Below are positions 25,022 to 34,188 of a stretch of 64,000 nucleotides of DNA, piece by piece. Positions within the stretch are counted from its first letter, which is position 1. The number at the start of each line of letters is the position of its first letter. The stretch comes from Rhizobium aethiopicum. Lineage in GTDB: Bacteria > Pseudomonadota > Alphaproteobacteria > Rhizobiales > Rhizobiaceae. The position numbers were made by a program, and so were the translations under genes. A model generated the notes under the pieces. That model was not told the DNA's origin and made no database searches. It saw only the letters and a program-made list of their open reading frames with translations. The stretch covers positions 1-64,000 of the forward strand of contig NZ_JACIFV010000024.1 of NCBI RefSeq assembly GCF_014197535.1, in the 5' to 3' direction.

Positions 25022-25096
25022 TCAACGGAAGCCGAAGAAGCTCAGGATAGCGAGCACGATGACTACGGCGCCGACGAGCCAGATTAAGTTATTCAC
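25022..25096 (-). CDS. 24-residue membrane microprotein
   Basis: GTG 25096 follows AAGGAG by seven bases. The product begins MNNLIWLVGAVVIVLAILSF and ends with FGFR, a single membrane helix with a short basic end. Very short proteins of this pattern recur in rhizobial genomes as unannotated frames. A GGAAC-N18-TT promoter candidate lies 44 bases upstream. It may be a stress-induced membrane modulator; that role is inference from promoter and form. Confidence 0.7.
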   Translation of the reverse strand: MNNLIWLVGAVVIVLAILSFFGFR

Positions 25097-25139
25097 GTGG
25101 AATCTCCTTCAATGGGAATGAGCCATGTTGCAAGCACAT

Positions 25140-25164
25140 AATGTTTGGCGGCGGCTCATGTTCC
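25140..25164 (-). promoter_or_regulatory. Candidate EcfG/RpoE2-type promoter for the microprotein
   Basis: On the minus strand, GGAAC (25164-25160), then 18 bases, then TT (25141-25140); the -10 box reads CATT. It is weaker than the GGTT sites but spaced identically. Confidence 0.45.
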
Positions 25165-25242
25165 AATGTCCACAATGCCTGGCGCTGCTGTTCACGACGA
25201 CTGACTGATCCGTGCCACCAATCCCCTCCCGAATGCTGCGGC

Positions 25243-28200
25243 TCAAGTCGGTGTCAACAGGGTCGCGCCGGTCGGCGCATTGGGGTCTGCCCAGCGACGG
25301 ATAGTGCCGGTGCCCAAATCGGCACCGTAAAGCCAGCCGTCAGGTCCCTTCTGAATGTCTACCAGATAGGGGACGCCCGTATCGAAGACCTGTACGTTCG
25401 AGATCTGCCGGCTTGCGTTCATCGTTGCGGTGTAGACATTGCCATTGACAAGATCCGCAAACATCAGGGTGTTGTCGTTGTAGAAGTCCCCGACGGTGAT
25501 CGCAGTGGCGTTGTCGGGCGAACCGTGGCTTCTCGATAGCAGCGGAAAAACAGCAGGCTGATCAGAAGGGCTGTTTCGGTTCCCATTGTTGTAGAAGCTG
25601 ATCGCTTGAGGGAGATCCTGGTAGCCGCCCGTTCGGCCGGGACCTTCCAGATACGGCCAACCGAAATTCGATCCTGCAGGGCCGGTATTTATTTCCTCCC
25701 AAGTGGTCCAGCCGACATCTCCGAGCACGGGCAGGTTGGTCACTGGATCGAAGGTGAAGCGATAGGCGTTGCGCACGCCCGAATAGAATACCTTGGACTG
25801 ATTGCTGTTCGGATCTGCGGGGTCATAGAAGGGGTTCCCCGGAACGCCCGCGCCGGTCATCGGATCTATCCTCAGGACTTTGCCGGACAGATTGTGAACG
25901 TCTTGAGCGCGAACCGTGCGAGGGTCCATGAAATTGTATGAGGTGCCGTCTCCGTTGCTGAAGTACAGCATGCCGTCGGGCCCGAAATGGAGTGCTCCAT
26001 TGGAATGGGAGTCACTGTCCGTCGCCAGATAGTCCCGAATATTCTGGTTCTGAATTCCGGCGCGATCTGGATCGTTGTCCTGCGTTCCCACCTCGATCTG
26101 GCTTGCAGGGGCGGTAATGGTGGTGCCGTTGACGATGCCGGACGGCGGTATGTTCACAGCGCCGGTACTGTCGAGATCCGGACGGCTGGTGTATGCCCAG
26201 GTGCTGTTGGTACCGGCCAGCACGACCATGCTGGCCGGATCGGCAATCATCGTGTTGGGATTGACCGTAAGCCGAACGAGGCGCGAAGGACGGTTCCCTT
26301 TGGTATCCGGTCCCGCCAGGCCGGTTCCATTCGCGGTTTCCGGGGGATCGTAAGTGTAGAGCAGATAGACGTATGGATTTGCCGCGAAGTTCGGATGAAT
26401 TGCCAGCCCCAGCATCCCCCGATCTCCGGGCGTATAGTTGACCTGGCTGGACAGATCGACAAGCGGTGTCGATCGCAGCGTGCCGTTGTCCACCACCCGC
26501 ACAATGCCATTCTGTTGCGCGACAACCATATAGCGGCCATCGGGAGTCCAATCGAGGGCCGTTGGCTCGGTCAAGCCGGACACGACGGTCTGTCGGACCA
26601 GATTGCCGAGGTTGCTGTCGTCGTCCAGGATGTTGACGGTCGCAGTCGTTTGGCTCCCCAGGACAGCACCTGTCGGGTTGCTCAAGGTTAAAGTGAAGCT
26701 TTCGTTGCTCTCGGCCGCCGTGTTGTTGAGCAGCGGAACAGAAATGGTCTGGATCGCTTGCCCTGCGGCAAAGGTGAGCACGCCCGTTGTTGTCATATAA
26801 TCGGAGCCCGCGATCGCGCTGCCATTGCTCGTTGCATATGCGACGGTGGCCGTGGCATCGATGTTTCCACTGCGCTGAACCGTGATGGTGGCGGCGGCGG
26901 CCGCCTCCGACAAGGTGATGACCGGATTGTTCAGGGAGATGGTCGGTGCGGAATCGTTGTCGACGATGGAGACCAGAACAGTCCGCGGCGCTGCCAGGGA
27001 GCCACCAGGTCCGGGATTCTGGATGCCGACAGAAAATGTCTCGGTCCCTTCGGCATCAGGATCATTGACGATCGGGATGGCAAACGTCTTGCTGCTCTCG
27101 CCGTCCTCGAAAACAACTTGCCCGGTATTGGCTCGGCCATTGAAGGTCGGCAACGTATAGTCCGCTCCAGCCTGTGCCGCTCCGGCTCCGCCGATCTCGT
27201 TGGTCGTGTACTCCAGTGTCAGCTGTCCGCTCGTACTGCCTGTGCGAACGACGGTGATTGTTGCAGCGCCCGCTGTTTCACTGACGTAGATGGTGGCGTT
27301 GTCCCGCAAGGCAACGCTTGATCCAGCAGAGAAGACGACGTCGCGGAAGTAGTTTTCGTTCTGGTAGACGAGGGCTGGAAACGTGCCGATGGTTTCGTTG
27401 TAGACACCGGCGCCGACCGGGGCGGTCAATCCGCCATTGCTGATCGGGTTGGCGAAGCCGTTCGAGGTCAGCGAATAGTAGCTGTTGGCATTGACCGAGA
27501 CGACATAGGTGGTGCCGGCATTGATGACCAGCGGGCTTGCCAAAGTCTGTTGCTGCCAGCCCGAGGCCGTCTCGTTGGTGAAGGTGACGCTTGCCAGCTG
27601 CTGCCCGGTAGCCGACCAGATGCGGCCGACATGCGTGCCGGTCTCGCTGGGAGACTTGTAATAGCGGACCGCCTGGATCGAACCGGTATTGCTGCTGACG
27701 AAGCGCATCCCGACTTCCCAGTCCACTCCAGGCCCGTCGGTGAAGTTGGGTTGGGCCGGTGTCTGGGTGGTGAAGAGGCTGACGGGGCTGGAGCTTACTG
27801 AGGTAATGGGCGCAGTCGCCGCGCTCACGACGGTCTCGCCAGTGCCACGCAGGTCGGTATAGGTGGCATTCACCCGCACGCGCTTGCCGACGAGACTGCT
27901 GCCGAGGGTCAGGCTTTGCCCGCCGGCGACGTCACTCCACGTAGTGCCGTTGTCGCTGCTCTGCCACAGGTAGCTGACGCTTGCCGGCAGGCCATCGATG
28001 TCACTGAGGCTGGCGGTCAAGGTCTGGCCTTGGCTCGCTATGCCAGTGATCGAGATCACGCCGGGATCATTGACATTGGCGACTGCCGAGGGCGTCGCCG
28101 GGCTGGTGACATTCTCGCTGTTGCCCAGATTGTCGATGTAACTGGCCGTTGCCCGCACGAAATTGCCGACCTGGGCCTGCTGCAGGGTCAGCGTCTTGGC

Positions 28201-30573
28201 AGTCGCTCCGCCGATATTGCTCCAGGTGGTGCCGTTGCTGCTCTGCTGCCACTGATAGGTCACCGATCCCGGCACACCGTCCGCGTCGGTGACGGCGGCC
28301 GTCAACACCTGACCTTGCGTCGCGGTCCCGGTGATGCCAAGCACACCCGGGTGGTTGTCGGGATTCGCCGCCGCAGCAGAAAACACGACATCACGGAAGT
28401 AGTTTTCGTTCTGGTAGACAAGGGTTGGAAACGTGCCGATGGTTTCGTTGTAGACACCGGCGCCGACCGGGGCGGTCAATCCGCCATTGCTGATTGGGTT
28501 GGCAAAGCCGTTCGAGGTCACCGAATAGTAGCTGTTGGCATTGACCGAGACGACATAGGTGGTGCCGGCATTGATGACCAGCGGACTTGCCAAAGTCTGC
28601 TGCTGCCAGCCTGAGGCCGTCTCATTGGTGAAGGTGACGCTTGCCAGCTGCTGCCCGGTAGCCGACCAGATGCGGCCGACATGCGTGCCGGTCTCGCTGG
28701 GAGACTTGTAATAGCGGACCGCCTGGATCGAACCGGTATTGCTGCTGACGAAGCGCATCCCGACTTCCCAGTCCACTCCAGGTCCGTCGGTGAAGTTGGG
28801 TTGGGCCGGTGTCTGGGTGGTGAAGAGGCTGACGGGGCTGGAACTTACTGAGGTAATCGGGGCAGTCGCCGCGCTTACGACGGTCTCGCCAGTGCCACGC
28901 AGGTCGGTATAAGTGGCATTCACCCGCACGCGCTTGCCGACAAGACTGCTGCTCAAAGTCAGGCTTTGCCCACCCGCGACGTCACTCCACGTAGTGCCGT
29001 TGTCGCTGCTCTGCCACAGGTAGCTGACGCTTGCCGGCAGGCCATCGATGTCACTCAGGCTGGCGGTCAAGGTCTGGCCTTGGCTCGCTATGCCACTGAT
29101 CGAGATCACGCCGGGATCATTGACATTGGCGACTGCCGAGGGCGTCGCCGGGCTGGTGACATTCTCGCTGTTGCCCAGATTGTCGATGTAACTGGCCGTT
29201 GCCCGCACGAAATTGCCGACCTGGGCCTGCTGCAGGGTCAGCGTCTTGGCAGTCGCTCCGCCGATATTGCTCCAGGTGGTGCCGCTGCTGCTCTGCTGCC
29301 ACTGATAGGTCACCGATCCCGGCACGCCGTCCGCGTCGGTAACAGCGGCCGTCAACACCTGACCTTGCGTCGCGGTCCCGCTGATGCCAAGCACACCCGG
29401 GTGGTTGTTGGCGCTGACAATCGCTGCGGTCGGCGCGCTCGCCCGGTTGGTTTCGATACCACCCAGCTGATCGGTGTAAGTGGTCCTCACACGGACTTGC
29501 CTGCCCACCTGCGCCGCCTGGAGTGTCCAGTTCGGACCGGTGGCTCCGGCGATGTCGGTCCATGTCGTCCCGATCAGCTGCTGCCAGCGATAGGTGATCG
29601 ACACGTTGGCGAGCCCATCGAGGTCGGTAACGGCCGCGGTCAGGGCTTGGCCTTGAACCGGCGTACCGGTGATCGTCGCCACGCCTATGTCGTTCAGGTT
29701 GGCGACTGCCGTCGTCGGACCGCTGGCGACCGTCTCGTTGTTCCCAAGGGCATCGGTGTAGGTGGCGGTCGCTCGAACCTGCTTCCCAACCAGTGCTTGC
29801 TGCAGGCTGAGTGTTTTCGCAGTGGCACCGGCAATGTTGCCCCACGTGCCGCCGCCATCGCTGCTTTGCTGCCATTGGTAAGCGACGATGGTCCCGGTCG
29901 GGAGCCCGTCGACATCGGTAACACCAGCCGCGATCGTCCGATTTTGAGTTGCGGCCCCGATGATGGAAACGACGCCAAGGTCGTTGCCGGCAGGATTACT
30001 CGCGACGATCGGGGACGTGGCCAGGCTGGTTCGATTGTTTTCGGTTCCTCCCGACTGATCTTTATAGGTTACCTGGACGCGGACTTGCCTGCCGACCTGC
30101 GCTGCCTGAAGTGTCCACGTTGAACTGGTGGCGCCCGCGATGTTGCTCCAGGTGGTTCCGATCAGTTGCTGCCAACGATATGTGATCGACACGTTGGCGA
30201 GCCCATCCGGTTCCGAGACCGCGGCGGTCAGGGCTTGGCCTTGTAGGGGTGTACCGGTGATCGTGACGACGCCGATATCGTTCACGTTGGCGACGGCGGC
30301 ATTGTTGGTGCTGGCAACCAGTTCCTGGTTACCCAAAGCATCGGTGTAAGCAGCGGTTGCCCGCACCCGCTTCCCGACTTGGGCTTGCTGCAAGGTCAGG
30401 GAGGCTGTGGCTGCACCTGTTATGTTGCTCCATGTGGCACCGTTATCGCTGCTCTGCTGCCACTGATAGGTAATGACCGTCCCCGATGGTAACCCGTCAA
30501 CATCCGTGACGTTTGCCGCCAAAGTCTGATCTTGAGTCAGAGTCCCGCTGAGAGAAACAACGCCCTGCGCCAT
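25243..30573 (-). CDS. Giant secreted-type protein: 8 Ig-like repeats, 2 DUF4082, 2 Calx-beta, PQQ-dependent sugar dehydrogenase
   Basis: ATG 30573 (GGAGG seven bases upstream; a GTG lies one codon earlier) gives 1,776 residues. Six Ig-like repeats of ~90 residues (each starting like GVVxIxG and containing YQWQQSSDxGxTW) lead into a DUF4082 domain (about 582-733). Two more repeats and a second DUF4082 (about 932-1083) follow. Two Calx-beta domains come next (about 1088-1318), then a glucose/sorbosone-dehydrogenase-like beta-propeller (about 1320-1776: DRGMLGLAIHPNF, LHFGPDGMLYFSNGDG, NFGWPYLEG). There is no N-terminal signal peptide, so a non-Sec route such as type I secretion is plausible. 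The dehydrogenase would oxidise a sugar in the matrix or on host polysaccharide, with the repeats acting as an adhesive stalk. Confidence 0.9.
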   Translation of the reverse strand: MAQGVVSLSGTLTQDQTLAANVTDVDGLPSGTVITYQWQQSSDNGATWSNITGAATASLTLQQAQVGKRVRATAAYTDALGNQELVASTNNAAVANVNDIGVVTITGTPLQGQALTAAVSEPDGLANVSITYRWQQLIGTTWSNIAGATSSTWTLQAAQVGRQVRVQVTYKDQSGGTENNRTSLATSPIVASNPAGNDLGVVSIIGAATQNRTIAAGVTDVDGLPTGTIVAYQWQQSSDGGGTWGNIAGATAKTLSLQQALVGKQVRATATYTDALGNNETVASGPTTAVANLNDIGVATITGTPVQGQALTAAVTDLDGLANVSITYRWQQLIGTTWTDIAGATGPNWTLQAAQVGRQVRVRTTYTDQLGGIETNRASAPTAAIVSANNHPGVLGISGTATQGQVLTAAVTDADGVPGSVTYQWQQSSSGTTWSNIGGATAKTLTLQQAQVGNFVRATASYIDNLGNSENVTSPATPSAVANVNDPGVISISGIASQGQTLTASLSDIDGLPASVSYLWQSSDNGTTWSDVAGGQSLTLSSSLVGKRVRVNATYTDLRGTGETVVSAATAPITSVSSSPVSLFTTQTPAQPNFTDGPGVDWEVGMRFVSSNTGSIQAVRYYKSPSETGTHVGRIWSATGQQLASVTFTNETASGWQQQTLASPLVINAGTTYVVSVNANSYYSVTSNGFANPISNGGLTAPVGAGVYNETIGTFPTLVYQNENYFRDVVFSAAAANPDNHPGVLGITGTATQGQVLTAAVTDADGVPGSVTYQWQQSSNGTTWSNIGGATAKTLTLQQAQVGNFVRATASYIDNLGNSENVTSPATPSAVANVNDPGVISITGIASQGQTLTASLSDIDGLPASVSYLWQSSDNGTTWSDVAGGQSLTLGSSLVGKRVRVNATYTDLRGTGETVVSAATAPITSVSSSPVSLFTTQTPAQPNFTDGPGVDWEVGMRFVSSNTGSIQAVRYYKSPSETGTHVGRIWSATGQQLASVTFTNETASGWQQQTLASPLVINAGTTYVVSVNANSYYSLTSNGFANPISNGGLTAPVGAGVYNETIGTFPALVYQNENYFRDVVFSAGSSVALRDNATIYVSETAGAATITVVRTGSTSGQLTLEYTTNEIGGAGAAQAGADYTLPTFNGRANTGQVVFEDGESSKTFAIPIVNDPDAEGTETFSVGIQNPGPGGSLAAPRTVLVSIVDNDSAPTISLNNPVITLSEAAAAATITVQRSGNIDATATVAYATSNGSAIAGSDYMTTTGVLTFAAGQAIQTISVPLLNNTAAESNESFTLTLSNPTGAVLGSQTTATVNILDDDSNLGNLVRQTVVSGLTEPTALDWTPDGRYMVVAQQNGIVRVVDNGTLRSTPLVDLSSQVNYTPGDRGMLGLAIHPNFAANPYVYLLYTYDPPETANGTGLAGPDTKGNRPSRLVRLTVNPNTMIADPASMVVLAGTNSTWAYTSRPDLDSTGAVNIPPSGIVNGTTITAPASQIEVGTQDNDPDRAGIQNQNIRDYLATDSDSHSNGALHFGPDGMLYFSNGDGTSYNFMDPRTVRAQDVHNLSGKVLRIDPMTGAGVPGNPFYDPADPNSNQSKVFYSGVRNAYRFTFDPVTNLPVLGDVGWTTWEEINTGPAGSNFGWPYLEGPGRTGGYQDLPQAISFYNNGNRNSPSDQPAVFPLLSRSHGSPDNATAITVGDFYNDNTLMFADLVNGNVYTATMNASRQISNVQVFDTGVPYLVDIQKGPDGWLYGADLGTGTIRRWADPNAPTGATLLTPT
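27325..29408. repeat. 1,050-bp tandem duplication inside the giant gene
   Basis: Bases 27325-28358 and 28375-29408 are nearly identical at an exact offset of 1,050 bases (350 codons). Each unit encodes two Ig-like repeats plus one DUF4082 domain. Only scattered, mostly silent differences are visible, so the duplication is recent or kept similar by recombination. Confidence 0.9.
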
Positions 30574-31084
30574 CACGCTACCTCCGCATCAACCTGTCGA
30601 TGTTGCCTGCTAAGTCGTCGAGGCGTGGCCGCAGGAGTCCAGTGTCCCGCATTTCCCCACGCGCGCTGAACTCCACTGGGCGGACTATGCTCCGATCCTT
30701 TGGACTTTCCAATTAGCTCTTTATGGGTAGAATTCTGTCACTCCTCACACGTCCTGAGTGCGCTGGAGCTCAGTTGCAGGCTGGCAAATGGATGCGGACG
30801 ACGCGGCTTTTGTCACTCTGTGCGCCAATGAAGTCGAGGCTTTCGTGGCTCTGCTGCGTGGCCGGCAAGTGCCATGTCGATCGCGCGCGTTTCCTGAGCA
30901 AGGACTAGCGAAGAGTGCACGCGGCAAGGCGCAGGGCAGGGCGGCGCCTTTCGCTGTCGTTCCCCAAGGATCTGCCCTTAGCGTGATCGGCCAAGGCCAT
31001 GGATTCCAGGCGCAAGGCCTGGAATCACGGAGAGTGGGGGTGCGTCTCGGCCGAACTCGCAGCCCGCGCACCGCAAGAGCGTCT
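30574..31084. repeat. Intergenic space with dispersed motif (30998-31033)
   Basis: The 511-bp gap holds one copy of the ttccagg...cctggaa motif at 31003-31024. The upstream part should contain the promoter of the giant gene, but no clear box is seen. Open frames here look like chance. Confidence 0.5.
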
Positions 31085-31522
31085 TTAGTTCTTGATCACA
31101 TTGATATTGACGGTGACGTCCTTCACGGTTCCCTCACCGTAAGACACTCTGACCTTGTACATGTCTTTTCCAAAATAGCCGGTTTGGGAGCTGTAGTATT
31201 CCGAAACGCCTGGAGATTTTCTGGAATTGCACTTCACGCGCTGCGACTCTTTATAGTTTGAATAAACACCTTCGCTGACAAAATTCACCGACCCATGCGC
31301 CGGCGCTTGCACCAGCCGCACCTTGGGTATTGTCGCGGCTGTGCAATCGGCATTCAGATTGTAAGACTGACCCATTTTTGTCCGCTCTCCACTCAGAGCG
31401 CGACTTTGATCCTGAGATTTTTGAATGCCGTCGGTGCTGGTGACGCATCCGGACAGGCCCAAAATGACGGAAATCAGAGAAATCGAGATATGATTCTCTT
31501 TCAAAAATCGCAGACGCAGCAT
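31085..31522 (-). CDS. Putative lipoprotein (145 aa)
   Basis: Residues 1-26 form a lipoprotein signal (basic start, hydrophobic ISLISVILGLSG, then Cys26 in the lipobox LSGC), so the mature protein should be membrane-anchored. The mature part has CTAAT and VKCNS cysteines and a beta-rich C-terminus (GKDMYKVRVSYGEGTVKDVTVNINVIKN). A match to small Ig-like lipoproteins is possible but not certain. The gene is more AT-rich than its neighbours. Confidence 0.75.
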   Translation of the reverse strand: MLRLRFLKENHISISLISVILGLSGCVTSTDGIQKSQDQSRALSGERTKMGQSYNLNADCTAATIPKVRLVQAPAHGSVNFVSEGVYSNYKESQRVKCNSRKSPGVSEYYSSQTGYFGKDMYKVRVSYGEGTVKDVTVNINVIKN

Positions 31523-31728
31523 TATTTCTTTCGCCCCATGGTTTTAGCAATATACAAACTCACGTTTATCTTATGCTCAGGTGATTGCAATGTGAGATAT
31601 CGCGCCAACCGCTGCGAGCTCGGAGAGAGTTGCCGCGTTACCTCTGCCTTGTGCAGGCATGGGTTGCGGATTGACCGCACGATGGATGGTTGCAAATATT
31701 TCCTGTCGGTCGGCAACGAGGGTTTGGC

Positions 31729-32067
31729 ATGTCTATCGCGACCTTACCTGCACCACCCTATTACGTCGTCTGCTTCTCATCGCAACGGACGGAGATCGAG
31801 GACGGCTATGGTGACGTCGGGGCTGCGATGGTGGAACTGGCAAGGCAGCAGCCCGGATTTCTGGGTTTCGAAAGCGCCCGCCGTGCTGATGGTTTCGGCA
31901 TCATCAACTCTTATTGGCGGGACGAAGAAAGCATCCGCGCCTGGAAAGCGGTTGTCGATCATGTCGAAGCACAACGCCGGGGCCGGGCAGCCTGGTATAC
32001 GCGTTATGAAATCCGCGTGGCGCTCGTTGAAAGAGCCTATGGTTTCGAAGCCGAACCATCGCGATGA
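31729..32067 (+). CDS. Antibiotic-biosynthesis-monooxygenase (ABM)-fold protein
   Basis: ATG 31729 gives 112 residues with the ferredoxin-like ABM pattern (PYYVVCFSSQR, QPGFLGFESAR, INSYWRDEESIRAWK, TRYEIRVALVERAYGF). Members are small homodimeric oxygenases or isomerase-like proteins; the substrate is unknown. Its last 31 bases overlap the convergent hydrolase gene, so the two may affect each other's mRNA. Confidence 0.82.
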   Translation: MSIATLPAPPYYVVCFSSQRTEIEDGYGDVGAAMVELARQQPGFLGFESARRADGFGIINSYWRDEESIRAWKAVVDHVEAQRRGRAAWYTRYEIRVALVERAYGFEAEPSR

Positions 32068-32933
32068 TCTTCGCCGTCAGACCGGGTCCCGCCGGGAACC
32101 GGCTCCCGTTCGTGACGGGATCTCGGGCCGTTTCCTTTCAGCGCTTCGACGAAACGGATGACGTCAGCGACCAGGCTGCCGCTGAAAATATCGTTGTGGC
32201 CAACACCGTCATAGATCACCATTCGCTTGGGCTCGGGTGCGATCTCGTACAGTGCCTGCCCTGAAGACAGCGGGATGCTGTCATCAAGCCGGCCGTGCAG
32301 GAACAACTTCGGTTGTCTGACCTTGCCGATGTTGAGGTCCGATCGAAACGGATCCTTGAGAAGAATTTCAGCCGGGAGGTACGGAAAACGCGCCTGCGCA
32401 ACCGACAGAACCGACAGGTACGGCGATACAAGAATGACGCCAACGGCCGGCCTGTTCGCGGCCGTGTTCACAGCAACGCCGGTGCCAAGTGACCGGCCGA
32501 GCACGACGATCTCGCTTCCGTCGTGTGCCGAAAGCCAGTCGAATGCGGCGATACCGTCCGTCAGCAGCCCCTGCTCGCTGGGTGAGCCGGTCGATCCGGG
32601 ATAGCCGCGATAGGAAATCGCCAGCAAGCCGATCCTGTGTGCGGCCAGCGCCTGAGCGAGAAAGGCGTAATTGTCGACGCGGTCGCCGTTGCCGAAAAAG
32701 AGGAGAACGCAGGGCTTGTCGCTGTCGCCCTGGCTGTACAGTCCCTGAAGCATCTCGCCGTCGGGCGTCTTGACTTGGACCGCCTCGCCCCAAGCCGCGT
32801 GCTCAGCAGCAGGTGTGGCACCAGCTCCGGGATAAAGCAGGCTCCGCTGCGAAAAATAGACCAGAGCCACGATCGCCATGTAGGCAATGGCCGCCATTAG
32901 CGGCAATATCAGCAAGTATCTTGTGGTGCTCAC
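32037..32933 (-). CDS. Membrane-anchored alpha/beta hydrolase (ABHD13/BEM46-like)
   Basis: A GTG at 32933 gives 298 residues; a TTG at 32960 adds nine. One N-terminal membrane helix (about 5-28) anchors an alpha/beta hydrolase. The oxyanion region is LLFFGNGDRVDNY, the nucleophile elbow LGRSLGTG, the acid is in HGRLDDSIP and the His in DGVGHNDIF. Related proteins are esterases/thioesterases of unknown substrate. The start codon is uncertain because no clear ribosome site precedes either choice. Confidence 0.85.
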   Translation of the reverse strand: MSTTRYLLILPLMAAIAYMAIVALVYFSQRSLLYPGAGATPAAEHAAWGEAVQVKTPDGEMLQGLYSQGDSDKPCVLLFFGNGDRVDNYAFLAQALAAHRIGLLAISYRGYPGSTGSPSEQGLLTDGIAAFDWLSAHDGSEIVVLGRSLGTGVAVNTAANRPAVGVILVSPYLSVLSVAQARFPYLPAEILLKDPFRSDLNIGKVRQPKLFLHGRLDDSIPLSSGQALYEIAPEPKRMVIYDGVGHNDIFSGSLVADVIRFVEALKGNGPRSRHEREPVPGGTRSDGEDHRDGSASKP

Positions 32934-33089
32934 GAGAGAATGTACCCGCCGGTTTGGCAATGCTCAGGGTGCTTTGCAGCAACGCGGCCTATTGCGGCGT
33001 GGTGTGCTCGGCATAGTGGCAATATATACACGAATCGTTGCTGCGGAGAAGAGGTCGAGAGACGACGATGTTCTCAGAGACTTTACCTC

Positions 33090-33695
33090 TCAGGCTGGAA
33101 AAGGGTTTTGCCAAGCATTCAGTTCTTCAAGCCGTCCGTACCACTTTTGGATATGCCGGAATTCGGCGAGTGGTATGTCGGCATCGGTTGCATAAGGAAG
33201 CGCGGCGGCCAATGCGAAATCTGCGACGGTCAGTGTCTTGCCGACGGCGACGCTGTTGGCTGCCAGATGATCGTCGAGCACCCGGGCATGGAGCCGAAAA
33301 CTCGTCTTCGCGTCTTCGATCACGGCGACGTCAGGCTCTCCGCCGAACAACGGCTTGATCAAGGTTTCAAACCACAGCGTCGCCCCGTGCCGGGTGAAAT
33401 GGCTGGCATCCCAGCTCAACCAGCGCAGCACGTCGATCTGCCGGTGGTCATGCGGCCAGAAATCCGACGCGACTGCGTCAGACAGCCTGCACATGATGGC
33501 GTTCGCTTCCCATAAGGTTCCGGCATCATCCTGCAGCACCGGGACTTTGCCGTTCGGGTTCAGCGCCAGGAATTCCGCGCTGCGCTGCTCTCCGCTAGCC
33601 AGGTCAACCCTGACGAACTCGACGTCGGCCTGAAGAAAACGAGCGGCGGCGCAGGCCTTCCGCGGATTGAGCGTCTCGCAATAGTAGAGCTTCAT
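33090..33695 (-). CDS. Glutathione S-transferase family protein
   Basis: The 201-residue protein begins MKLYYCETLNPRKACAAARFL, a GST N-domain with Tyr/Cys near the active site. It continues with NPNGKVPVLQDD (cis-Pro motif), the ExNAIMCRL helix and a helical C-domain (LTVADFALAAAL). An upstream ATG at 33710 would overlap the SRPBCC stop and is also plausible. It is the last gene of a leftward cluster with ArsR and AHSA1 genes, which suggests detoxification. Confidence 0.88.
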   Translation of the reverse strand: MKLYYCETLNPRKACAAARFLQADVEFVRVDLASGEQRSAEFLALNPNGKVPVLQDDAGTLWEANAIMCRLSDAVASDFWPHDHRQIDVLRWLSWDASHFTRHGATLWFETLIKPLFGGEPDVAVIEDAKTSFRLHARVLDDHLAANSVAVGKTLTVADFALAAALPYATDADIPLAEFRHIQKWYGRLEELNAWQNPFPA

Positions 33696-33702
33696 CGCCG
33701 CC

Positions 33703-34188
33703 TTACGCATGGTTCGGCCCTTCGGGTTCAGCTCCGAGAAAAAAGCTCAATCGCTCGAAACTTTGCGACCAACCGGATTCGTGACCCTCAAGTGAGGATG
33801 CGCTTGCAAATCCACTCTGCCGAAACGTCATTTCCGTGCCTCCTTCGCTTTCCCTGAAGGTGATGGTGACGATCGTTTCGGGGCTGGTTTCGCCTGATAC
33901 GATCTCCCAGGCATGGGTGAAGACAAGCCTGTGCGGCGGCTCGACCTCCAGATATTTTCCGCCGACCCAATGCTCTTCTCCGTCCGGTGCGATCAGACAG
34001 GCGCGGTGTCTGCCGCCGGGCCAGGCTTCCAGCCTGTCGCCTACAGCCTTGAAGCCGTGAGGACCACACCATTGCACCAAGGCTTGCGGGTCGGTCCATG
34101 CCTTGAAAACGAGATCGCAGGGGGCATCGAACCTTCGCACGAGAACCAGGTCGTGGCTGTTGTCGCTGGCGGTCTCTGGATTGGTCAT
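33703..34188 (-). CDS. AHSA1/SRPBCC-domain protein (cassette 1)
   Basis: This 161-residue SRPBCC fold protein has FDAPCDLVFKAWTDPQALVQWCGP at the start and GGKYLEVEPPHRLVFTHAWE in the middle. The amphipathic C-terminal helix (ESGWSQSFERLSFFLG) is typical of the family, which binds hydrophobic ligands. Its start overlaps the stop of the upstream ArsR gene (ATGA), a pairing widespread in rhizobia. Confidence 0.9.
   Translation of the reverse strand: MTNPETASDNSHDLVLVRRFDAPCDLVFKAWTDPQALVQWCGPHGFKAVGDRLEAWPGGRHRACLIAPDGEEHWVGGKYLEVEPPHRLVFTHAWEIVSGETSPETIVTITFRESEGGTEMTFRQSGFASASSLEGHESGWSQSFERLSFFLGAEPEGPNHA

Noticed and set aside
26900-29408. Possible CRISPR-like or satellite repeats
   Set aside because: The repeats are codon-periodic protein domains of ~90 and 350 residues, not short spaced repeats.
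27916-30123. Plus-strand frames with repeated sequence opposite the giant gene
   Set aside because: Their internal repetition simply reflects the repeats of the minus-strand gene.
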